Positions 6,555 to 13,819 of a DNA stretch of 14,901 nt are shown piece by piece. The DNA is taken from the NCBI GenBank assembly GCA_003154635.1, contig PMDX01000075.1, positions 148 to 15,048 of the forward strand, in the 5' to 3' direction. The DNA comes from Actinomycetota bacterium. GTDB lineage: Bacteria; Actinomycetota; Geothermincolia; Fen-727; Anoxymicrobiaceae. Positions within the stretch are counted from its first letter, which is position 1. The number at the start of each line of letters is the position of its first letter. The translations under genes were made by a program, and so were the position numbers. Below the pieces are notes generated by a model, which worked only from the letters and a program-made list of their open reading frames with translations, was not told the DNA's origin and ran no database searches.

Positions 6555-7712
6555 TTACGGTTTGAGAATCTCAGTCAGGGAATCGAGGAAGTAATCTATA
6601 TCATCGGTTGTGCTCATGAAACTGGTACTGACTCGCAGGGCGCCGGTCTCGATAGTGCCGATAGTCTTGTGAGCCATCGGAGAGCAATGTAGCCCGGACC
6701 TGGTCGCGATGTCGTAGTGCAGATCGAGTAGTTCCGCGACGTCGGCCGGGGTCATAGATTCAAACGTCAGTGAGACGATGCCGACCCTCTGCTCCGGGGC
6801 CGGTGGGCCGTACCATGTGACTCCCTCTACCATCTCGAGCCCCTGCACGAGCCTCCCGATCAACTCATGCTCGTGAGCCAGGATCGAATCGATCCCGGTC
6901 CTCAGAATAAACTCCGCACCCGCGCCGAGCCCGGCGAAACCGGGGGCGTTCAGGGTGCCGCTCTCGAGGCTGTCGGGCAAGTCGCGCGGCTGCTCGAGAG
7001 AGCTCGACTTGCTGCCCGTCCCACCGAAGCACATTGGGGTGAGTTCGATTCCTTCACTCACGTACATGCCCCCTGTTCCCTGGGGACCGAAGAGCTCCTT
7101 GTGTCCGGTAAAAGTGAGGATATCTATTCCGTCGGCTTCGACGTCTATCTTCACGCGCCCGGCGCTCTGGGCGGCATCGACAAGAACCGGTATCTTGCGC
7201 TCGTGCGCGATAGTCGCCACGTCCGCGACAGGGAGTATCGTGCCCGCGACGTTGGACGCGTGATTGATGATGATGAGAGCCGTCTCGCTCCTGATGGCGC
7301 CCGCCACGCGGCTTGCTTCGAGGCTGCCGTCGGTTTCGCAGGGGACCACGGTATGCTCGATGCCCAGCTTCGTTGCGGCGAACAACGGCCGCATAACCGA
7401 GTTGTGTTCGACGGAAGTAGTCACGACGTGATCGCCAGGCTTCAACAAGCCCCAGATGGCGGTGTTTATAGCCTCGGTGGCGTTCCTTGTGAAGATGACC
7501 CTCAGCGGGTCGCGCACGCCGAACAGATTGGCAAGCGATTCTCGCGCCGCATAGACCTCGCGACCCGCCTCCAGCGCCCTGCGGTGCCCCGAGCGCCCGG
7601 CGCTTCCCCCCACTTCTCGCATCATCTGCTCGACTTTCGTATAGACGTCATCAGGCTTGGGGAAAGTGGTGGCCGCGTTGTCCAGGTAGACAGACCGCTT
7701 CAGACTCTTCAA
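6555..7712 (-). CDS. Cysteine desulfurase family protein (class V aminotransferase, EF2568 type)
   Basis: A PLP enzyme of 385 residues that likely releases sulfur from cysteine, or lyses a related amino acid. YLDNAATTFPKP (9-20) opens the fold, as usual for the family. TSVEHNS carries the PLP-stacking H103, VDAAQSAG the PLP-binding D179 and Q182, and FTGHKELFGPQGTGG the Schiff-base K205. TRSGLHCSP supplies the catalytic Cys at 343. GTGS-x-S-x-S-LEQP and SGTLNAPG match the TIGR01977 subgroup. The TTG at 7712 is chosen because GGAGAG sits 6 bases upstream and the protein then starts right before the conserved block. The longer ATG at 7775 has no ribosome site. No IscU, SufB or tRNA-thiolation gene is adjacent, so its sulfur acceptor is unknown. 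Confidence 0.93.
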   Translation of the reverse strand: MKSLKRSVYLDNAATTFPKPDDVYTKVEQMMREVGGSAGRSGHRRALEAGREVYAARESLANLFGVRDPLRVIFTRNATEAINTAIWGLLKPGDHVVTTSVEHNSVMRPLFAATKLGIEHTVVPCETDGSLEASRVAGAIRSETALIIINHASNVAGTILPVADVATIAHERKIPVLVDAAQSAGRVKIDVEADGIDILTFTGHKELFGPQGTGGMYVSEGIELTPMCFGGTGSKSSSLEQPRDLPDSLESGTLNAPGFAGLGAGAEFILRTGIDSILAHEHELIGRLVQGLEMVEGVTWYGPPAPEQRVGIVSLTFESMTPADVAELLDLHYDIATRSGLHCSPMAHKTIGTIETGALRVSTSFMSTTDDIDYFLDSLTEILKP

Positions 7713-7718
7713 TCGAAA

Positions 7719-7724
7719 CTCTCC
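7719..7724 (-). promoter_or_regulatory. Ribosome binding site that supports the TTG start
   Basis: On the minus strand GGAGAG is followed by six bases and TTG at 7712. This is the only good ribosome site near the 5' end and decides the start against the ATG at 7775. Confidence 0.6.
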
Positions 7725-7802
7725 AATCGAGATTTCACCCGCTTGCGCACGCGCGTTCCGCAAGACCCGGTACATGTAAACGCATAGCGACTAACCATCT
7801 CT

Positions 7803-7808
7803 ATTATA
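7803..7808 (-). promoter_or_regulatory. Candidate -10 box (TATAAT) for the cysteine desulfurase gene
   Basis: A perfect TATAAT on the minus strand lies about 91 bases before the TTG start. No good -35 box is found 16 to 18 bases upstream, so this remains a partial promoter. Confidence 0.35.
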
Positions 7809-7899
7809 TGGAAATATAAGCCGCCTGAGACCGCCCCCGGGCTCAATCTTCGGCCGGTGCGCGTGGTGACGCGGGTGGTGGTCTGCTTTGCCTGGCCGA

Positions 7900-8664
7900 C
7901 TAGACGCGGTCCGTGAAGATATCGAAAGGAGTCTCGCCGGTGAGAAAGCGGTCGAGGTCGTCACCGTCATAGAGCTTTATGACTATCCGACGGATCTTAC
8001 CGCTCAACTGATTGATCAGCTCCTTGCTCAAGTCCTCTTCGTAGAAACCGTCCAGGTAGACGGGCTTGCCGACCCTTACGCGCACCCTCCTGTAGTAAGT
8101 CCAGGCCACCCCGTCCTGGAACTCCGGGTGGTCGAAGATCGGCTTGACGAGAGCCGGAGGGATCCTTGGCAGGTTCCGCTCCCCCATCCCGATAACGGTC
8201 GCGGGGACAATTGGCACCCTCGCGCGCAATGCGATGCGGGCGAAGCCGGTACGGAAGTTGCGGATCTTGGCCACCGAGTTGAGGTGCGCGATAGTGTGCA
8301 CTCCCTCGGGAAAGACGCCGACCAACTCCCCGTCCTGGAGCAGTTGAACCGCGTTGTCCATGTCTTCCTCGCTCTTCTGGCCGCCGAAAACGTCCATCTG
8401 CGTGGCGCCGACCGCATGGGCGAGCTGGCTGATGCCCGGAAGCTTGAACGCGACCGAAGCGGCGATGAAGTTGATCGGTCTCTCTACACAGCATGCAATG
8501 GACATCGGGTCGAGGATCGGGTTTCTGTGGTTGCATACGATAAGCGCGCCGCCCTCGGCCGGTATGTTCCGCGCGCCGTCAAGCTTCATACGCATGAGCG
8601 TCGAGTATACAGGGCTTGCGAACAATCGGATGGTCTCATAGGTGAGGCACTGGTAGACGTTCAT
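7900..8664 (-). CDS. 1-acyl-sn-glycerol-3-phosphate acyltransferase-like (PlsC family)
   Basis: A 254-residue membrane-associated acyltransferase that should transfer an acyl chain to a lysophospholipid, making phosphatidic acid or a relative. Motif I is CNHRNPILDP (about residues 44-53), with five residues between His and Asp where most PlsC proteins have four; some LPLAT subgroups also have five. Motif II is the weakly matching GATQMDVFGG. Motif III is VFPEGVHT, with the usual acyl-acceptor-binding Glu and Gly. Motif IV is VPIVPATVIG. GAGGG precedes the ATG at 8664 by about seven bases. It is 68 bases downstream of the 23-residue repeat gene and probably cotranscribed with it. Substrate preference cannot be read from the sequence. 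Confidence 0.88.
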   Translation of the reverse strand: MNVYQCLTYETIRLFASPVYSTLMRMKLDGARNIPAEGGALIVCNHRNPILDPMSIACCVERPINFIAASVAFKLPGISQLAHAVGATQMDVFGGQKSEEDMDNAVQLLQDGELVGVFPEGVHTIAHLNSVAKIRNFRTGFARIALRARVPIVPATVIGMGERNLPRIPPALVKPIFDHPEFQDGVAWTYYRRVRVRVGKPVYLDGFYEEDLSKELINQLSGKIRRIVIKLYDGDDLDRFLTGETPFDIFTDRV

Positions 8665-8732
8665 GTCGCACCCTCAATACTCGGAACCGAAAGAGACTCG
8701 CGTGCAACGGCAGGCGGCTCGCAGCGGATCCA

Positions 8733-9644
8733 TCAGTAGTTCCCGGGCGTAAACCTGGGAGTCACCGTCCGTGGCTTTCGGCTCGGGTCCATGCGGCTCG
8801 CGCCGAGGAGTTGTACCTGTCCTTGCAGGAACTTGCGCCGCATCGGTATCTCGTAGCTCACTTCCATGGCCATCTGCTGGAGAACCGGGTTGCGTGACAA
8901 CCTGTTGACCAGCGATATCAGGGCTTCGGGGCTCAGAGAATCGAGCACGCCCTCGATAAGGGTTACGATCTCGTCCATCGCGCCGGCGATCACGGCGGGA
9001 TCGATCTCCATGATCAGTGACTTTATCCAACCACCCGCGGCATTCAACGTCTGGGCGAAGACCTTCGGGTCGATCTCGGCAACGACCCGGGCGAGCCACT
9101 CGGAGTTTTTGTTGATGCCATCCGCCACGACGACGGGATCGATCCTGTGCATCAGCTCGCCGATCCACGCCGCGTTCCTGTTCACGACTTCGGCGATCAG
9201 GTCCGGCGAGATCTTGCGGACCAGCATGGTGACGAACTCGGGGTTCTCGTTCACGGCACGGGCTATCACATCAGGGTCCAAGGCCCGCATCAGGCCGACG
9301 ACGAATCCCGGGGTATCGTGGATGACCTCCGCGATCACGTCCGGTGAAAGTGCGTCGATAGTGCCCATCAGGAATTCGGGGCACATGTTGATAGCCTCTG
9401 CGATCGGCCGAGGGTCGAGCACCTTCAGGTAGTCGGCGAGTACCTGGGGATTGCTATCCATGGCGCCGACCAGCACCGTCGGGCTCAGCAGTTCCACCAT
9501 CCGGGCAAGGAATTCGGGGTTGTCGTTGATGGCATCCGCGACCGCGCGCGGAGACAGGGAGGCTATCGTACCGGAGAGCAGCTTTCTGTAACCGATAACG
9601 GTGCCCGCCACCCTGCCGATCATCTCCAGTATCATGCTCACCAC
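8733..9644 (-). CDS. Helical repeat protein with ten exact 23-residue repeats, unknown function
   Basis: A 303-residue protein I cannot assign to a named family. Residues 1-29 are hydrophobic and end like a partial repeat. Residues 30-259 are ten back-to-back units of exactly 23 residues with no insertions. The consensus is roughly [LI]-[SD]-P-x-[VA]-[IV]-A-x-[AV]-[IVM]-N-x-N-P-E-[FW]-[LV] then a hydrophobic run ending each unit. Units 1-5 keep the N-P core best; units 8-10 are more diverged. Each unit looks like two short helices with a turn at N-x-N-P, which suggests a compact alpha-solenoid, perhaps a scaffold or membrane-surface protein. The last 44 residues are basic and proline-containing. 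GTG 9644 and ATG 9635 are both possible starts with GAGG upstream. PlsC follows after 68 bases. Confidence 0.85.
   Translation of the reverse strand: MVSMILEMIGRVAGTVIGYRKLLSGTIASLSPRAVADAINDNPEFLARMVELLSPTVLVGAMDSNPQVLADYLKVLDPRPIAEAINMCPEFLMGTIDALSPDVIAEVIHDTPGFVVGLMRALDPDVIARAVNENPEFVTMLVRKISPDLIAEVVNRNAAWIGELMHRIDPVVVADGINKNSEWLARVVAEIDPKVFAQTLNAAGGWIKSLIMEIDPAVIAGAMDEIVTLIEGVLDSLSPEALISLVNRLSRNPVLQQMAMEVSYEIPMRRKFLQGQVQLLGASRMDPSRKPRTVTPRFTPGNY
8868..9557 (-). repeat. Ten tandem 69-base coding repeats (23 residues each)
   Basis: The units occupy residues 30-52, 53-75, 76-98, 99-121, 122-144, 145-167, 168-190, 191-213, 214-236 and 237-259. Nearly every unit begins L/I, S/D, P. The DNA units have diverged at most third positions, so the duplications look old and the fixed spacing looks selected. 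Confidence 0.9.
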
Positions 9645-9657
9645 CTCGCCGTCCTCA

Positions 9658-9678
9658 AGGCCTGCCCAAGCCAGGCCT
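9658..9678 (-). repeat. Leader hairpin upstream of the repeat-protein gene
   Basis: AGGCCTG (9658-9664) and CAGGCCT (9672-9678) form a perfect 7-bp stem around CCCAAGC, 13 bases before the GTG start at 9644. It could shape translation initiation or be an operator. There is no T tract, so it is not a terminator. The rest of 9679-9823 shows only a weak GGCTG/CAGCC hairpin at 9744-9758. Confidence 0.35.
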
Positions 9679-9823
9679 CTCCGCCCGCATAGCCTCTCCG
9701 GCTCGCGAACATCTTGACCGGGAATCTCTCCAGACCCACGACCGGCTGTTTTTCAGCCTACGTTATTATTCGGGGTCAGCGACGTTTTACTGAATAGTCC
9801 AACCCACCTGAGAAGCCGGCTGA

Positions 9824-11413
9824 TCAGGGCACCCACCCTATCGAGCAGTGCCCTCCTCCCCGGTTGTTCCAGTACATGGCCCGCTCGGCCATTATCTTGT
9901 TATCGCTGGTGAGCTTTATCGACGTATCCTGGTTGTTGAGCTGCGTGTTGACGTTGATGGTCACGCGGCTGTTGGCTGGGACCTTCCATATTCCGCCGTC
10001 CACAGGCCCGTTGTTCGTAATGTACGTGACGGTGACGTTGGCAATATCGGGGTTCGGGTTCTGGATGCAGACAAAAGTCTCAAACCCCCACGCGGTTGTT
10101 CCCTCCGCGAGGTAGATCGTATTGGATGCGGCTTTCATGCCGACGGTGTCAGTGCCCGCCTTGCCGGTACCATTATCCCAGTACATGGCGCGCTCGGCGT
10201 TAATAGCCAGGTTTGAAGACACGGCGATGGACGTGTCGGTATTGGGAACCTTGTCGTTCACATGGATGGTCTTCCTTGTGCTGGCTGCCAGTGTCATCTG
10301 CTTTTCTTTCACCGGCCCGGTCCTGGTCATATAAGTGACGTTGACCTTCGCCGCGGTGCTGTTTGGATTCTGCAGAAGCAGCCATGTATCGAATCCCCAT
10401 GCGGTCGAGCCCTCGGCCATGTACCAGGTTTTGCTGGTGGCCGTCACACCGATCGAATCGTGCCCGCCGCGCCGGTCGCTCCAGTACATGGAGCGCTCGC
10501 AGACCACGTTCTGGTCGCTCACGACCATCGTCGAGACGTCACACGCGCCGACGTCCCTGAAGACGTCTATCGACTTGCGCTGCCCGGCGCCCACGGAGAA
10601 AGGACCCTTGGTTATCACGCCCTTCGAGGTCATGTAAGTCATGTTTACGTTAGCGGCCGTGGTGGCGCTGGGGTTCTGTATGAGCACCCATGTCTCGAAC
10701 GGGTATGTCGTGCACCCTTCCGCCAGGTACCACTGCTTGGAGGTCTGGGTCACGCCTATCGAGTCGGTACCCTCTATCCGGTTGTTCCAGTAGATCGACC
10801 TCTCGACGACGATCTTCTGGGAGGAGATCAACTCGGTTGAGAGGTCGACGTTCGGGATGTCCTCGTTCACGTGTAGCGTGATGCGGGAGTTCGGGGGTAC
10901 GTTGAGTGCCTGCGGTCTCGGGATGAGGCCATACTGTGTTGTGTCGTAGATGACGTTCACCGTAGCGTCAACATTTGTCGTGTTTTCCATCATGATGTAG
11001 GTATCGAAACCATAGTTGGTCGACCCCTCCGCCAGGTACCATGTCTGCGTGGTAACGGGCGTGCTACTCACTGTGAAAACGACCGAGTTGCTGGCCACGG
11101 GCGGGAGAGCGGCCGTCACGACGGTGACGTTGCCGGTCACGGTGCCGATCGGCACCGTTACGATTATCAGCGTGTCTGTCCAACTCGAGACGGTAGCAGG
11201 CACCACGTTGAACAACACCACCCCCTGGGTCGTGCCGAACCCCGTGCCGTTTATTCCCACCGCCGAACCGACTGCGCCGTGGTTGGGAGAGAGGCTGCTT
11301 GTGTGCGGCGTCGCAGCGAAAGCCGGCGCCGACACCATGAGAAGTAGCGTCGCGCTGATCGCAAGAATCGTCACGATACAAAGGGCACTTCGTGCTCCAC
11401 GGGCGGTTCGCAT
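9824..11413 (-). CDS. Secreted protein: IPT/TIG domain plus four ~103-residue WYLAEG repeats (DUF5719-like)
   Basis: A 529-residue exported protein. Residues 1-33 form a signal peptide (arginine-rich head, hydrophobic core, cleavage after AFA). Residues about 35-116 are an IPT/TIG immunoglobulin-like domain (SLSPNHGAVGSAVGINGTGFG and a beta-rich remainder). Four repeats start at W125, W228, W330 and I433, spaced 102-103 residues. Each reads WYLAEGST-x(4)-FDTW-x(3)-QNP, then a VNVTY strand, a PANSR-K-T-hydrophobic-VN segment, and an ERAMYWN end followed by a G-x-DSIGV linker. The pattern resembles DUF5719, met in surface proteins of some actinobacterial lineages. AGGAGG lies 7 bases before the ATG. 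No anchor (LPXTG or C-terminal helix) is seen, so it is released or held non-covalently. It follows the FadD-like gene by 56 bases. Confidence 0.88.
   Translation of the reverse strand: MRTARGARSALCIVTILAISATLLLMVSAPAFAATPHTSSLSPNHGAVGSAVGINGTGFGTTQGVVLFNVVPATVSSWTDTLIIVTVPIGTVTGNVTVVTAALPPVASNSVVFTVSSTPVTTQTWYLAEGSTNYGFDTYIMMENTTNVDATVNVIYDTTQYGLIPRPQALNVPPNSRITLHVNEDIPNVDLSTELISSQKIVVERSIYWNNRIEGTDSIGVTQTSKQWYLAEGCTTYPFETWVLIQNPSATTAANVNMTYMTSKGVITKGPFSVGAGQRKSIDVFRDVGACDVSTMVVSDQNVVCERSMYWSDRRGGHDSIGVTATSKTWYMAEGSTAWGFDTWLLLQNPNSTAAKVNVTYMTRTGPVKEKQMTLAASTRKTIHVNDKVPNTDTSIAVSSNLAINAERAMYWDNGTGKAGTDTVGMKAASNTIYLAEGTTAWGFETFVCIQNPNPDIANVTVTYITNNGPVDGGIWKVPANSRVTINVNTQLNNQDTSIKLTSDNKIMAERAMYWNNRGGGHCSIGWVP
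9827..11041 (-). repeat. Four tandem ~103-residue coding repeats
   Basis: The repeat starts in the protein are residues 125, 228, 330 and 433, running to the C terminus at 529. Cysteines occur in only some copies (residues 234, 291, 305, 449 and 523), so disulfides are not a general feature of the unit. Confidence 0.88.
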
Positions 11414-11469
11414 CTCAAATCCTCCTCTGCGGAATGCTCGAACGTAAACGACGAGTGTTCTGCCGATTA

Positions 11470-13251
11470 CTATTTGTACATGCCTTCGATCTCTTCTTCG
11501 AAGGCCAGGTAGACTTCTTTGCGGCGGACTTTGAGGGTCGGGGTCATGAGCCCTGCGCTTTCGGTCATGTCTTCGCTGAGGAGGACGAACTTCTGCACGG
11601 CCTCGTGCTTGTCGAAGTCTGCGAGCATCGCTTTAACCTCTTCGCCCATCATCTTCTGGACGCGTGGGTCGTTGAGATACATCTCGCGGCTGTCCACCGG
11701 GATGCCCTGCGACGCACACCACTTCTCGAGGTCGGGGAACGACGGCACTATAAGCGCGCTGATGAACTTGCGCTTGTCACCGATGACCGCCGCCTGTTCG
11801 ATGTACCGGCTCATCTTGAGCGCGTTCTCGATGTTCTGCGGAGCGACGTTCTTTCCGCCGGCGGTTACGATCAGGTCTTTCTTGCGGTCGGTTATGTGCA
11901 GGAAGCCCTCGTTGTCGAACTCCCCGATGTCCCCGGTATGGAACCACCCTCCGGCCAGCGCCTCCGCAGTCTCGGCGGGCCTGTTCCAGTACCCCTCCAT
12001 GACGTTGGGCCCCTTGCAGATTATCTCGCCGTCGTCGGCGATCTTGACCTCGACGCCTGTCAGTATCTGCCCGACGGTCCCGAACCTGACGGCGTCGGGC
12101 CTGTTGACCGTGATGACCGGCGAGGTCTCTGTAAGGCCGTATCCCTCCAGGATCAGTATTCCCATCGCATGGAAGAACTCCGCTATCTCCTTGGCGAGTG
12201 GCGCGCCGCCCGAGAAGAAGAAGCGCAACCTCCCACCCATCTTCTCGTAGATCTTGGAGAAGACGAGCTTGTCGGCTATCTTGTGCTGGAAGCCGAGGAG
12301 GCCGGGAATCTGCTGATGGTTCAACTGCAACGCGCTCACCTTGCGCCCCACTCCCACCGCCCAGTTGAATATCTTCTGCTTGGCCGGTGGCTCGGACTCG
12401 ATCATGGAAAGCACGCCCGCGTGGATTTTCTCGTACAGCCTGGGCACACTCACCATAAAGTGCGGCTTCACCTCGGTGATCTCATCGGCGATTGTGTCTA
12501 TCGAGGTCGCATGCGCGATTGAGACACCGTTGTAGAGCGACGTGTAATAGCCACTCATTCGCTCCAGGACGTGGCTCAACGGCAGGAACGACAGGCAGAT
12601 GTCGCTGTCGTTCACCTCGATGAGACTCGAGACGGCCTTGATGTTGGAAAGGAAGTTATCGTGCAGGAGCATGACTCCCTTGGGGTTTCCGGTGGTGCCT
12701 GACGTATAGACGATGCTGCACAAGTCGTCAGCCTGCACTCCCTCGAGCCGCTTGTCGAACTCGTCCGGGTTGGCGTTCTTTTCGCCGAGCTTGATCATGT
12801 CGTCGAACGTGATGACGTCTGGGTGGTCCGACGTCGTGTTGTCCATTGTGACTATCTTGCGAAGCTGGGGGAGGTTGTCTCTGACCTCGAGCACCCTCTC
12901 CATGTGGGACGGGCTACCGACGAACACGAGCTTCGAGCCCGAGTCCGAGATTATGTATTCGGCCTGCTTGGCGGTGATGGTGGCATATAGAGGCACGTCC
13001 GCGGCGCCTATAGAGAGGGTGGCGATGTCGATCATCTGCCACTCCGGGCTGTTGGGGGCAAAAATCGCCACCCTGTCCCCGCGCTCGATGCCCATGGTTA
13101 TCATAGCCAGGCCGAGCATGCGAGCGTTCTTGTGAAACTCGTTCCAGGAGATTTCTTTCCAGGAGCCGCCGCGCTTAACCTTCATCATCATACGGTCGCC
13201 GTACTTCTCGACCCTCTGCTTGATCATGCCGCCGATCGTGTCGTCTCCCAT
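11470..13251 (-). CDS. Long-chain fatty-acid--CoA ligase (AMP-binding, FadD15-like)
   Basis: A 593-residue adenylate-forming enzyme that activates fatty acids to acyl-CoA with ATP. The P-loop motif is YTSGTTGNPKGV (182-193). LSFLPLSHVLERM (220-232) and GYGLTETSPV (370-379) follow. The hinge region is GWFHTGDIGEFDNEGFLHITDR, with D441 and R456, then KKDLIVTAGGKNVAPQNIE. The C-terminal domain has the catalytic lysine K574 in TPTLKVRRKEV. Length and order match the bacterial long-chain FACL group. The ATG at 13251 is chosen over upstream in-frame starts because AAAGGAG lies 7 bases upstream. The product could feed the acyltransferase or beta-oxidation. No recognisable promoter was found in front of it. 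Confidence 0.95.
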   Translation of the reverse strand: MGDDTIGGMIKQRVEKYGDRMMMKVKRGGSWKEISWNEFHKNARMLGLAMITMGIERGDRVAIFAPNSPEWQMIDIATLSIGAADVPLYATITAKQAEYIISDSGSKLVFVGSPSHMERVLEVRDNLPQLRKIVTMDNTTSDHPDVITFDDMIKLGEKNANPDEFDKRLEGVQADDLCSIVYTSGTTGNPKGVMLLHDNFLSNIKAVSSLIEVNDSDICLSFLPLSHVLERMSGYYTSLYNGVSIAHATSIDTIADEITEVKPHFMVSVPRLYEKIHAGVLSMIESEPPAKQKIFNWAVGVGRKVSALQLNHQQIPGLLGFQHKIADKLVFSKIYEKMGGRLRFFFSGGAPLAKEIAEFFHAMGILILEGYGLTETSPVITVNRPDAVRFGTVGQILTGVEVKIADDGEIICKGPNVMEGYWNRPAETAEALAGGWFHTGDIGEFDNEGFLHITDRKKDLIVTAGGKNVAPQNIENALKMSRYIEQAAVIGDKRKFISALIVPSFPDLEKWCASQGIPVDSREMYLNDPRVQKMMGEEVKAMLADFDKHEAVQKFVLLSEDMTESAGLMTPTLKVRRKEVYLAFEEEIEGMYK

Positions 13252-13508
13252 CGCGCATCTCCTTTCTCGCTTCACACCGAAAGCCGACGCAGGGCCCGCA
13301 ACGGAGCCGAACTGAATTCTGCCACAAGACTTCACAAATACAGTTTGCCAAAGGCTGGACGCGGAGTAAAGCAACAATCTGAAACCTCGTGCGCTTTGCG
13401 ATGGTAATACGTCCGGATCATCGCTTTCATGCTTGACCTGCCTGTTGAACGGCGAAGGGCCCAAAGAGACGGCCCGAAAGACCCGGCGCCGTGCGGGTGG
13501 CGAAATCC

Positions 13509-13538
13509 TTGAGTAATGGCAGGCGAAACATGTAGAAT
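13509..13538 (+). promoter_or_regulatory. Candidate promoter toward the CoA-transferase gene
   Basis: TTGAGT (13509-13514) and TAGAAT (13533-13538) are 18 bases apart, matching consensus at 4 and 5 of 6 positions. A start near 13545 would leave a leader of about 275 bases. A weaker alternative, TTGTTT (13718) and TACATA (13743), has a 19-base spacer and a shorter leader. Confidence 0.35.
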
Positions 13539-13783
13539 TTGGTTTTGGGGTGAGTTTGCGGCGAGCTTATCAGCCGCCACTTCTGGTGTGGGTTCCTTCC
13601 CACGCGACGAATCGGAGACCGTGGGAGGCTCTCCAGAAATTGTCCCGGGCACCTGCCGGCACGCGCGGGGGGTTTTGAAACCGCGCGTCGTATTCCTTTA
13701 TTGGAGGGGTTCGGCGATTGTTTTGGACCTGAAGGTCGTCTTTACATACAGGGCTAACAAATCAATCGGGGGAATCGAGGGCT

Positions 13784-13801
13784 ATTCACGCTGTCGTGAA
13801 T
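13784..13801 (+). promoter_or_regulatory. Perfect 7-bp inverted repeat before the CoA-transferase ribosome site
   Basis: ATTCACG-CTGT-CGTGAAT ends one base before the AAGGAGG ribosome site (13803-13809). The symmetry and spacing fit an operator for a dimeric regulator, or an RNA hairpin abutting the ribosome site. It does not look like the KstR or KstR2 sites I know. Confidence 0.5.
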
Positions 13802-13819
13802 CAAGGAGGTGCTTCCAAT

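Larger units (their letters stand above)
13252..13819. other. Divergent intergenic region, 568 bases, no gene seen
   Basis: This lies between the divergent ligase and CoA-transferase genes. One open frame (13516-13833, plus) runs into the CoA-transferase gene in another phase, has no ribosome site and resembles nothing known, so it is not called. Visible items are GTGGG-TTCCTT-CCCAC near 13588-13603, a GCGGC/GCCGC pair near 13559-13577, a promoter-like pair at 13509-13538 and the inverted repeat at 13784-13801. I do not recognise a riboswitch. Confidence 0.6.

Noticed and set aside
6867..7787. 306-residue plus-strand open frame opposite the cysteine desulfurase
   Set aside because: It mirrors a clearly conserved PLP enzyme; such long antisense frames are common in G+C-rich DNA.
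7888..8739. 283-residue plus-strand open frame opposite PlsC
   Set aside because: It is antisense to a gene with all main acyltransferase motifs and has no protein-family features itself.
9744..9758. GGCTG-TTTTT-CAGCC hairpin as a terminator for the secreted repeat protein
   Set aside because: The stem is only 5 bp and no T tract follows on the minus strand.
11392..12522. 376-residue plus-strand open frame opposite the acyl-CoA ligase
   Set aside because: The minus-strand frame carries every adenylate-forming motif, so this is a shadow.
13252..13464. 71-residue N-terminal extension of the acyl-CoA ligase
   Set aside because: The ATG at 13251 has a strong AAAGGAG site and begins a normal family N-terminus; the extension looks like translated non-coding DNA.
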